64,000 nucleotides of DNA from an uncultured Dehalococcoidia bacterium (lineage in GTDB: Bacteria > Chloroflexota > Dehalococcoidia > Lucifugimonadales > UBA3495), in assembly GCA_958296385.1 (NCBI GenBank), contig OY282494.1, positions 1,223,416-1,287,415 on the forward strand. Direction: 5' to 3'. The notes under the pieces were generated by a model. The model searched no databases. It saw only the letters and a list, made by a program, of their open reading frames with translations, and was not told the DNA's origin. Shown here piece by piece: positions 57,753 to 64,000 of this stretch (the stretch's first letter is position 1; every line of letters starts with the position of its first letter). The translations under genes and the position numbers were made by a program.

Positions 57753-58901
57753 ATGAGCGCAGACGGGTTGGACGCAGACAATCGGGCAGCGAACAACCGT
57801 GCATTAGATTACCTGGCCCGGCTTGGCGCACAGCCGGCGGTGGCCTTTCACGAGAACGGAGTAGCCACGGCGGTGCGCAGCGCGCTGACCGGCATCGGCG
57901 TTTCGTGGCGCACCGACGCCTTCGGCAACATCATCGCCCGCATCCCCGGCACGGGTTCTGATGCTGACTCTGCCGGCGTGCCGCCCATCGCGTTCATGGC
58001 CCACATGGACCATCCGGGATTCGAAGTAATCGGGCGGGACGGCGATTATCTGATTGGCCGCGCCTCCGGTGGAATACCCCCCGGCGCGTTTGAGCCGGGC
58101 GTGCCGCTGCGGATAGTATTGCCCGCCGGCCGCCAGCTGCCGGCCGAAACCGCCGGCAAACACGGCCCGGAATGCAACCGCGAGATGCTAATTCATCTGA
58201 TTGACGACGATGGCGACGCCGGCAACGTGCCCACGCCGGCGCCGGCCGTGTTTGACCTGCCCGATTTCAGCATCGAGGATGACTACCTGGTGATGCGCGC
58301 GGCCGACGACCTGGCCGGCTGCGGCTGCATCCTCACGGCGCTGGCCCAACTGAACGACGCGCCGCCGCCGGGCGACGTGTACGGCGTGTTCACCCGCGCC
58401 GAGGAAGTCGGATTTGTCGGCGCGCGGCTGCTGGCCGAGGCCCGCACCCTGCCGGCCGATACGCTGGTCGTCTCGCTGGAATCCTCCCGCACGCTGCCCG
58501 GCGCCGAAATCGGCAGCGGCCCGGTCATCCGCACCGGGGACGCCGGCAGCACTTTCAATCACGATGCGGAAGCCGCGCTAATCCGAGCCCGCGAGGTATT
58601 AACGGCGGCGGATGCAGCTTTCCCCTGCCAGCGCCAGCTGATGAGCGGCGGCGTGTGCGAGGCCAGCGCCTTTCTCGCCTACGGCTACCGCGCCACCGGC
58701 GTCGCCTTCCCCCTGGGCAACTACCACAACGGCGCCCCCGACGGCGCCATACAAGCCGAATACATCCACCGCAGCGACTACCGCAACGGAGCGGCGCTGA
58801 TTACCGAGGCGGCCCGGCAGGTTGGTATGCGCTGGGACACCGCTTTCAGCCGCCGCATCCGGCAGGTTCCCGACGCCATGCGGAGCCGCCTGGGCGGGTA
58901 A
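57753..58901 (+). CDS. M42/M20-like zinc aminopeptidase
   Basis: 382 aa. The di-zinc site is readable: MAHMDHPGFEV, MRAADDLAGCGC, FTRAEEVGFVGARLL and SLESSRTLPG. This is the pattern of M42 glutamyl aminopeptidase/endoglucanase-like peptidases. The late SGGVCEASAFLAYGY and LGNYHNG segments provide the last ligand. ATG at 57753 follows GGAGG at nine bases; the frame also contains a GTG at 57714. Cytosolic, with probable peptide-degrading role. Confidence 0.85.
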   Translation: MSADGLDADNRAANNRALDYLARLGAQPAVAFHENGVATAVRSALTGIGVSWRTDAFGNIIARIPGTGSDADSAGVPPIAFMAHMDHPGFEVIGRDGDYLIGRASGGIPPGAFEPGVPLRIVLPAGRQLPAETAGKHGPECNREMLIHLIDDDGDAGNVPTPAPAVFDLPDFSIEDDYLVMRAADDLAGCGCILTALAQLNDAPPPGDVYGVFTRAEEVGFVGARLLAEARTLPADTLVVSLESSRTLPGAEIGSGPVIRTGDAGSTFNHDAEAALIRAREVLTAADAAFPCQRQLMSGGVCEASAFLAYGYRATGVAFPLGNYHNGAPDGAIQAEYIHRSDYRNGAALITEAARQVGMRWDTAFSRRIRQVPDAMRSRLGG

Positions 58902-58919
58902 CTATCCAGCCGGTAGCAG

Positions 58920-59765
58920 TCAGGCCGGTATGTTCAGAGCGTGGCGCGCGTTGTCAATCAGCACCTTCGGGATGACGTGGTCGCGGATTTCCAGGCCGTT
59001 AAAATCGTGCAGCCAGCGGTCCGGCTGGATAAACGGATAGTCGGAGCCGAACATCACCTTGTCCTGCAAGCGCGTGTTGGTCTCGCGGATTAGCTGCTCC
59101 GGGATAAACCGGGGCATCCAGCCCGACAAGTCCAGATAGACGTTAGACTTGTGCAGGGCAACGGCAATCTGCTCCTCAATCCAGGGCCACGCCGGATGGG
59201 CCATGATGATGGTCAGATTGGGAAAGTCGGCGGCCACGTCGTCAAAGCAGGGAATGGGCTGGCTGTACTTCAGCTTGAGCCCGCTGCCCCCCGGCGTGCC
59301 CGAACCGGCGCCGGCGTAACCGGAGTGAAACAGCACCGGAATACCCAGCCCGTCCGCCACCTCGTACAGCGGATAGAACCGGGCATCGTTGGGAAAGAAA
59401 GCCTGGTGTATCGGATGCAGCTTCAGCCCCTTGAGCCCCAGCTCTTTGACGGCCCGCTCCAGCTCATAGCAAGCCGCCTTGCCCATCCACGGGTCAACAG
59501 TAGCAAACCCCATAAACTGCTCCGGATGCGCGTTGACGATACCGGCCACCCAATCGTTGCTGTCCGGCTTTTCGCCGGTGTTAGTAGTGGTATCCACCGA
59601 GAAAATAACGCCGAACAAGTCCAGCTCGCGAAACTTGGCGGCCATATCGGCCGGGTCAGCCGGCGGCGGCGGCGCGCGGAAATACCGCAGCAACTCCGCC
59701 TCAATCTCAATCTCCGGCAACCCCGGCTCCCGGGGAACGTGAACGTGCATATCGATAGCTTGCAT
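58920..59765 (-). CDS. Amidohydrolase family 2 (TIM-barrel) protein
   Basis: 281 aa, PF04909-like decarboxylase/hydrolase. The first metal motif DMHVHVP is at the N-terminus; GLKLHPIHQAFFPND, PVLFHSGYAGAG, IIMAHPAWPW and MFGSDYPFIQP are the following metal and acid sites. ATG at 59765 follows GGAGGA at good spacing. Related enzymes act on aromatic or unsaturated carboxylates; the substrate here is unknown. Convergent with the M42 gene. Confidence 0.88.
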   Translation of the reverse strand: MQAIDMHVHVPREPGLPEIEIEAELLRYFRAPPPPADPADMAAKFRELDLFGVIFSVDTTTNTGEKPDSNDWVAGIVNAHPEQFMGFATVDPWMGKAACYELERAVKELGLKGLKLHPIHQAFFPNDARFYPLYEVADGLGIPVLFHSGYAGAGSGTPGGSGLKLKYSQPIPCFDDVAADFPNLTIIMAHPAWPWIEEQIAVALHKSNVYLDLSGWMPRFIPEQLIRETNTRLQDKVMFGSDYPFIQPDRWLHDFNGLEIRDHVIPKVLIDNARHALNIPA

Positions 59766-59945
59766 GGTGATTCCTCCCTCATTTCAGGGTTTATTGCGTG
59801 CTGCTGATTGACTAATGCGGACGGGGCGGACGGGTGGGATGACAGGCGCCGATTGCCACAATTGGCAAGGCGATGATAGTATGGGCCGGACGGGTGGCGT
59901 CCTATCCAGTCACCGCCATCTTACCGCTAATGACGGTTGCAGCAT

Positions 59946-60353
59946 ATGCCGGGAACCAATTCTGAAATTTTGCAATTGCTGGGGATTTTCTCCGGCATCT
60001 GGTTCGGCGTGTTTTCTATTGCCGCCGGCTGGTACGTTTGGGATTCTAACCGACGGGACAAGGAAAATGACCGCCGGTTTCGGGAAGTCGAGACCAATAG
60101 TGACCGTCGGTTTCGGGAGGCGCAAGAATACACCGACCGCCGATTTCGGGAGGCGGAGGACAACAGCGAACGCCGCTTTCAGGAAGCGCAGCGCTACACC
60201 GAGCGCTTGTTTCAGCAAGCAGAGGACAACAGCGACCGCCGCCATCAGGAGCTGTTGCGCGCAATCGGTGTTCTCTATCAGCATGTCCACGCCGACGGCA
60301 GCCCGGCTATAATCCCTCTGCCCGACGCCGCACCTGTGCCGGCGGCTGATTGA
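59946..60353 (+). CDS. Membrane-anchored protein with six hendecad (11-residue) repeats
   Basis: About 135 aa. One N-terminal membrane helix (residues 9-31) is followed by six tandem 11-residue units starting at residue 42, consensus DRRFREAEDNS. Each unit puts Phe and Ala in matching positions, the pattern of a hendecad coiled coil. After about residue 107 comes a Pro/Ala-rich tail. A TTG at 59937 would add three residues. No known family was recognised; it could be a short scaffold or an oligomeric stalk. Confidence 0.72.
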   Translation: MPGTNSEILQLLGIFSGIWFGVFSIAAGWYVWDSNRRDKENDRRFREVETNSDRRFREAQEYTDRRFREAEDNSERRFQEAQRYTERLFQQAEDNSDRRHQELLRAIGVLYQHVHADGSPAIIPLPDAAPVPAAD

Positions 60354-60371
60354 CGATTGCCGCCGGCCGTC

Positions 60372-60713
60372 TTACTTGGGCGGCAGTGTGGCGGCAAAAT
60401 CCGCGCCCCGCGCCACCCACTGGGCCAAAACGGCATCCGACGCCAGGCCGGACAATTCTACCAACACCCACCCTTTCATCACCCGCCCCGTCAAGTCCAT
60501 CAGGCCGGCGTAAGGTTGGGCCAGCGCGTCCTCGTACCCGTCGGCGCCGACGCGCACCATCAGGCCCTGGTTGGTTACGCAGCAGCACATATTGCCGTCC
60601 AGCATAAAAGCCAGGCCGCCAAACATCTTTCTTTCCGCTACCGCCACCGCTGCGGCCGGCCGGTCTTGCAGTACCAACCGGATGCGCTGCGCCAGCGTTT
60701 CGTCGTAGGCCAT
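60372..60713 (-). CDS. TfoX N-terminal domain protein
   Basis: 113 aa. KMFGGLAFMLDGNMCCCV and LMVRVGADGYEDALAQP are the TfoX_N signature, and the C-terminal segment fits the domain end. Stand-alone TfoX_N proteins are widespread, and their role outside competence is unclear. It lies 17 bp downstream of the DinB-like gene on the same strand. Confidence 0.88.
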   Translation of the reverse strand: MAYDETLAQRIRLVLQDRPAAAVAVAERKMFGGLAFMLDGNMCCCVTNQGLMVRVGADGYEDALAQPYAGLMDLTGRVMKGWVLVELSGLASDAVLAQWVARGADFAATLPPK

Positions 60714-60730
60714 CGCAATCGCCGGCTACG

Positions 60731-61336
60731 CTACGGTTGGCGGCCCATGTAGGCAATCATCTGGTCTTGCCGGCTGGCGCCATCGGATACCGCAATAGCC
60801 GGGCCAATAAAGCCCATCGTCCGCCCCTGCTCGGCGAAACCTGATTGCAGCATTGGAAAGGCAAACTCCACCAGCTCGCTATCCAGAGTAGTATCCTGCC
60901 CGGTAGCCTTGGCCAAATCCCAACCGTGTACGAACTGGTCCAGCAGCGTGCCGACCAGAATCTGGCTAACGGGCATATCGCCAAAGGCGGGGGTGGCGAC
61001 GATTCGCTCCAGCGCGCCCGGTTCGCCGGCGCTCTGCACTATCCGGTCAACCAGGGCGCGATGAGCCTGCGCTAAAACGGCGATGTCGCGCTCCGCCAGG
61101 TAGCTGCTGTCCGCCTCGGTAAGCCGGATGTTCGCCGGCGGGTCGCCGGCGATGCTGCCCCCGGTGAACTCCAGCACGCCAATCATATGATTGACCAGGC
61201 CGTGAACGTCCCACTCCGAGCAGGGCGTAGCATCGTCAACCTGCGACTGCCGGACGCCGGCCAGCAATTCGCTGACGTGGTTAGCCGCCTTGCTGAACAG
61301 CGCCAGCGGGTTCGGCATTGCTGCTGTGTCGCTCAT
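60731..61336 (-). CDS. DinB-like metal-binding protein (TIGR03086 / maleylpyruvate isomerase N-terminal type)
   Basis: 201 aa, four-helix bundle. TPCSEWDVHGLVNHMIGV carries the first His ligand, and LLDQFVHGWDLAKATGQ the later His-x-x-Asp. This matches the mycothiol/bacillithiol-dependent DinB-like families. ATG at 61336 follows GGGAG at good spacing. It is followed by the TfoX_N gene; the aprA-like gene lies upstream. Confidence 0.85.
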   Translation of the reverse strand: MSDTAAMPNPLALFSKAANHVSELLAGVRQSQVDDATPCSEWDVHGLVNHMIGVLEFTGGSIAGDPPANIRLTEADSSYLAERDIAVLAQAHRALVDRIVQSAGEPGALERIVATPAFGDMPVSQILVGTLLDQFVHGWDLAKATGQDTTLDSELVEFAFPMLQSGFAEQGRTMGFIGPAIAVSDGASRQDQMIAYMGRQP

Positions 61337-61432
61337 AAGTCATCTCCCAACGCAGTCTTGCGTCAGGAATTGTACCGGCCCGGCGCAGCGTGCGTAAGCG
61401 GCAAGTGTCACTGCGCCGGACTAAAAGTTGCC

Positions 61433-63292
61433 CTAAAAAACCTGCGGGCAGGGGCGGGTGAATACGTCCCATTTGTCCTGTTCGGCGTCGTAGCGCGAGT
61501 TGACGAACACTTTCCAGTTGGCCTCGTCCATCTCCGGGTAGTCGCTGCGGTAGTAGAAGCCCGGCCAGCGGGTTTCCTTGCGATGCAGCATATGGCGCAG
61601 GTGGGCCTCGCCGACCCACGCCCGGTGAATCAGCTCGTGGCAGCGCAGCAGCTCGTGCCGGTTGCGCGCCCCCAGCTTTTGCAAGTCCTCCCGGAACATA
61701 CCCAGCAGCTCCAGACCGCGCAGCATGGTGGACTCGTTGGTGGTAAAGCCGGCCGACACGCCAGCCACGTATTCGTCCATCAGCTTTTGCAGACGGAACA
61801 GGCCCTGGCGGGGCAGCAGGTAGTTGGGGTTCACATCGGGGTTGGTGGAGGCGTACTGGTTATCCTCAAAAGTGGCCATCGGCGCCCAAACCTGCTGCCG
61901 CAGCCGGTCAATCTGCCGGTCGTCAACGCTGGGCATACCGGGATTGTCCAGAGCGTAGGCCACAGCAGACTTGCCGGCCAGCCGCCCCTCGGTGAATGAG
62001 CCGGACGAGAACTTGTGCGGGCAGGCGCCCACGCCGTCGCCGGCGGCAAACAGGCCGCTGACGGTAGTCATCTTGCTGTAACCCCAGTGGTAGCCGTCCG
62101 GCGCAACGTCCGACGGGCCGCTCACCCAGGCGCCGGCCTCCCCGCTATGGCTGCCCATAATGTACGGCTCCGCCAGCACCACCTCGGAGGGGCGTTCCTC
62201 CGGAGCGATGTTGTGGGCGGCCCAGAGGATGGCCTGCGAGATGGTCATATCCAGAAAGTCTTCCCACGCTTCGGCGATGATTTCGCGCTTGCGCCCCTCG
62301 TCGCCGGCGGCCAGGGCGTCAATCGCCTCGGGCGTTTTGAGCTGGATGGGGCCGTTGCCGGCCTGGATTTCCGTCCACAGCAAATGGTTGCGCAGCGGCG
62401 TCGGCGTCGGGAAAGCCGAGCCGTAGGGGTCGTACTTCTTGAGCTCCGGCAGGCGGTTGATAAAGTAGTTGTCCCCGGCGGCGTTGGTCAGGTCGGCCCG
62501 GAACAGCTGCGACCACGCCCCCACCGGGCCGTAGGAATCCTTGAAACGACTCGGCACAAAGCGGTGTTCCATCTGCGTCATCTCGCCGCCGATGGGGATG
62601 ATAAGGCCGTACACCGAGCCGGTGTCAAAGATGGAGTACCAGGTGCGCCCCATGCCCTCGCCCACGCTGCGGGGACGGAACAGGGCAGTTGCGCCGCCCG
62701 CCCCGCAAACGACGGCGTTGGCCTTGAACACGTAAGTAACGTCCTCCCGCACGCCGAACCCGACGGCGCCGGCGATGCGGTTGGGGTCGTCGGCGTCGGT
62801 GAACAGATGCGATATAAACACCCGCTCGTAGTGGTTGTCCGGGCCAATGGCCTTCTTGGTAGCCTCGGCGACGATGGGCTTGTAAGCCTCGCCGTGAATC
62901 ATCACCTGCCAGCGCCCCTCGCGGACGTACTGGCCGTTTTCGTCGTACCAGAAAGGCAGGCCCCATTCCTCAAACATATGCACGCTGCTGTCCACGTGGC
63001 GCGCCACATCGTACACCAGGTCTTCCCGGGAAATGCCCATCATATCGTTGCGGACGTACTCCACGTAATCCTCAGGCTGGTTCCAGCCGGAGCGCGTCCC
63101 CATGTACATATTGATGGCTGACAGCCCCTCGCCAACGGCGCCGCTGCGGTCGGTAGCCGCCTTGTCAACCATAACGATGCGGAGGTCATCGCCGCCCCAA
63201 TAGCGGGCTTCAATAGCGGCGCCGCAGCCGGACATACCGCCGCCAATAATCAGGACGTCGCTTTCAACGATGCGGGTAGTGGGTTCAGGCAT
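61433..63292 (-). CDS. AprA-like flavoprotein (APS reductase alpha subunit homolog)
   Basis: 619-aa FAD protein of the fumarate reductase/AprA superfamily. Sequence after sequence matches dissimilatory adenylylsulfate reductase alpha: VLIIGGGMSGCGAA, RSGAVGEGLSAINMY, MMGISREDLVYDVARHVDSSVHMFEEWGLPFW, FKDSYGPVGAW, GSHSGEAGAWVSGP, and TRWPGFYYRSDYPEMD. Residues at the known substrate sites are kept: Asn61, Trp218, Arg249 and His382 (equivalent to Asn74, Trp234, Arg265 and His398 of the Archaeoglobus enzyme, from memory). No aprB or qmo gene is adjacent. ATG at 63292 has GAGGAG upstream. Confidence 0.8.
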   Translation of the reverse strand: MPEPTTRIVESDVLIIGGGMSGCGAAIEARYWGGDDLRIVMVDKAATDRSGAVGEGLSAINMYMGTRSGWNQPEDYVEYVRNDMMGISREDLVYDVARHVDSSVHMFEEWGLPFWYDENGQYVREGRWQVMIHGEAYKPIVAEATKKAIGPDNHYERVFISHLFTDADDPNRIAGAVGFGVREDVTYVFKANAVVCGAGGATALFRPRSVGEGMGRTWYSIFDTGSVYGLIIPIGGEMTQMEHRFVPSRFKDSYGPVGAWSQLFRADLTNAAGDNYFINRLPELKKYDPYGSAFPTPTPLRNHLLWTEIQAGNGPIQLKTPEAIDALAAGDEGRKREIIAEAWEDFLDMTISQAILWAAHNIAPEERPSEVVLAEPYIMGSHSGEAGAWVSGPSDVAPDGYHWGYSKMTTVSGLFAAGDGVGACPHKFSSGSFTEGRLAGKSAVAYALDNPGMPSVDDRQIDRLRQQVWAPMATFEDNQYASTNPDVNPNYLLPRQGLFRLQKLMDEYVAGVSAGFTTNESTMLRGLELLGMFREDLQKLGARNRHELLRCHELIHRAWVGEAHLRHMLHRKETRWPGFYYRSDYPEMDEANWKVFVNSRYDAEQDKWDVFTRPCPQVF

Positions 63293-63352
63293 CTGAAGTT
63301 CTCCTCTGCAATTAGCTGGGCCACCGGCAACACACGCCGAAAGCCGCAAGGC

Positions 63353-63358
63353 AGTATA
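63353..63358 (-). promoter_or_regulatory. Probable -10 of the aprA-like gene
   Basis: TATACT on the minus strand, 60 bp before the ATG, in the 108-bp gap to the PaREP1-like gene. No -35 is evident. Confidence 0.4.
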
Positions 63359-63400
63359 GCAGATTGAAACAGCAGCCGGCGGCCCACGCGCCGGCCGGAT

Positions 63401-63766
63401 TCAAGGCAGGGCGGCCAGAGTTTGGACGAACTGAGCAATAAGCTCCCTGCTGGCGCGGATATTATCGGCGCTAAACACCCGGTCTCCATAAAAACCGACG
63501 TGGAAATCGGATGCTATCCTGTATTGGCCTATCAAATGTGGCGGCGCCCCTTCGTCTATCAAGCGGAGGACGCTGGCGAGCAACAGCTCGTGCGAACCGT
63601 GTGCCCATCCTTTCCTCTGGGCAACCGCTTTTATGGCGTGTGCCGAGGCGCCCCACAAAACTTCACAAGCGAGCTCCAACTCGCCCAAGTCAAGCATTGC
63701 GTCTATCAGGTTCAGAAAATGCTGGCTGCGTTCCCGGTAATACTCCGCAGGGCGTGGCGCAACCAT
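63401..63766 (-). CDS. PaREP1-like helical protein
   Basis: 121 aa. ELACEVLWGASAHAIKAVAQRKGW and SHELLLASVLRL, followed by ASDFHVGFYGDRVFSADNIRASREL, fit the PaREP1 (HEPN-like) pattern. It is a diverged relative of the gene at 26294-26752. Its ATG overlaps the stop codon of the upstream partial gene (TGATG), so the two are translationally coupled as in two-gene modules of the HEPN/MNT kind. Codons and GC differ slightly from neighbouring housekeeping genes. Confidence 0.75.
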   Translation of the reverse strand: MVAPRPAEYYRERSQHFLNLIDAMLDLGELELACEVLWGASAHAIKAVAQRKGWAHGSHELLLASVLRLIDEGAPPHLIGQYRIASDFHVGFYGDRVFSADNIRASRELIAQFVQTLAALP

Positions 63767-64000
63767 CAGTCCATACTCTCCAGAATCCGCAGTAGCTCAG
63801 CAACCGGCCCTTTGGCGTAGATAACTTCGTACTCGCTAAGAGGTATCTCCCACGCCCGGTCGATGCGGTCAAAACTGTGAGCGATAAGAAGGTTCGAGTT
63901 CAGGTCGATGGGGCCGTCCTCTTCCTTCATCAGCCGAATCACAACTTTCATCAAGTCGTTGACGGATGCGTTGGGCCAGCCCCGCCGCGCAGCAGCGGCC
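63766..64000 (-). CDS. Partial gene running off the window end, coupled to the PaREP1-like gene
   Basis: Seen from its C-terminus only: at least 78 codons ending RILESMD, with no stop back to the window edge (the frame reads GWPNASVNDLMKVVIRLMKEEDG further up). An internal ATG at 63954 gives 62 aa, but the frame stays open upstream, so the true start is outside. The AHSFDRIDRAWEIPLSEYEVIYAKGPVAEL stretch was not matched to a family. Its overlap with the PaREP1-like gene suggests that they function together. Confidence 0.55.
   Translation of the reverse strand, partial: AAAARRGWPNASVNDLMKVVIRLMKEEDGPIDLNSNLLIAHSFDRIDRAWEIPLSEYEVIYAKGPVAELLRILESMD

Overview
The window is GC-rich bacterial chromosome, densely packed and mostly housekeeping. 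It carries two tRNA genes, no rRNA, no CRISPR array and no recognisable transposase or transcription factor. Two LLM-class flavin oxidoreductases, a KorAB 2-oxoacid:ferredoxin oxidoreductase, a CxxxY-type CcmE, an AprA-like flavoprotein, PaREP1-like small proteins and enlarged RNA polymerase subunits fit best with a Chloroflexota bacterium, perhaps SAR202 or another Dehalococcoidia relative. That placement is inference; no marker phylogeny was run.

Layout. 0.1-7.2 kb (minus strand): PLP synthase (pdxS-pdxT), tRNA-Ile, queuosine (queG), dUTPase/dCTP deaminase, a GroEL without groES, and folate genes folP-folK. 7.3-12.1 kb (plus): acyl-CoA carboxylase carboxyltransferase, two small related coiled-coil-like proteins, an LLM oxidoreductase, rarA. 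12.1-16.4 kb (minus): arrestin-like protein, isochorismatase-like hydrolase, threonine aldolase, and a P-loop kinase/Nudix pair of visibly lower GC. 16.5-26.8 kb: alpha/beta hydrolase, lspA-rluD, glnS, a NYN nuclease, gltX, an ion channel, an MBL-fold hydrolase, mtaB and a PaREP1-like gene. 27.4-43.2 kb: Fe-ADH, pyrD, rpoB-rpoC, fumC, a GMC oxidoreductase and a hypothetical. 44.0-49.7 kb (plus): SDR, acyl-CoA ligase and the heme-export cluster ccmABCDE. 49.8-64 kb: korA-korB, a glycosyltransferase, tRNA-Gln, a second LLM oxidoreductase, polysaccharide genes, an M42 peptidase, an amidohydrolase, a hendecad-repeat membrane protein, TfoX-N and DinB-like proteins, the AprA-like flavoprotein, and a PaREP1-like gene overlapping a partial gene at the window edge.

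Repeats are the most unusual feature. A modular intergenic repeat family has four members (about 5.6, 26.8-27.3, 43.3-44.0 and 53.6-53.8 kb). Two of them lie in inverted orientation and share a 207-209 bp core bounded by perfect 14-bp terminal inverted repeats. Two carry a 23-bp palindrome whose centre base differs between copies. Short tandem duplications (12-18 bp units) also recur at gene boundaries, several running across a stop or start codon. Good sigma70-type promoters can be seen for pdxS, groEL, the NYN gene, rpoB and korA; several other genes have a TGnTATAAT extended -10.
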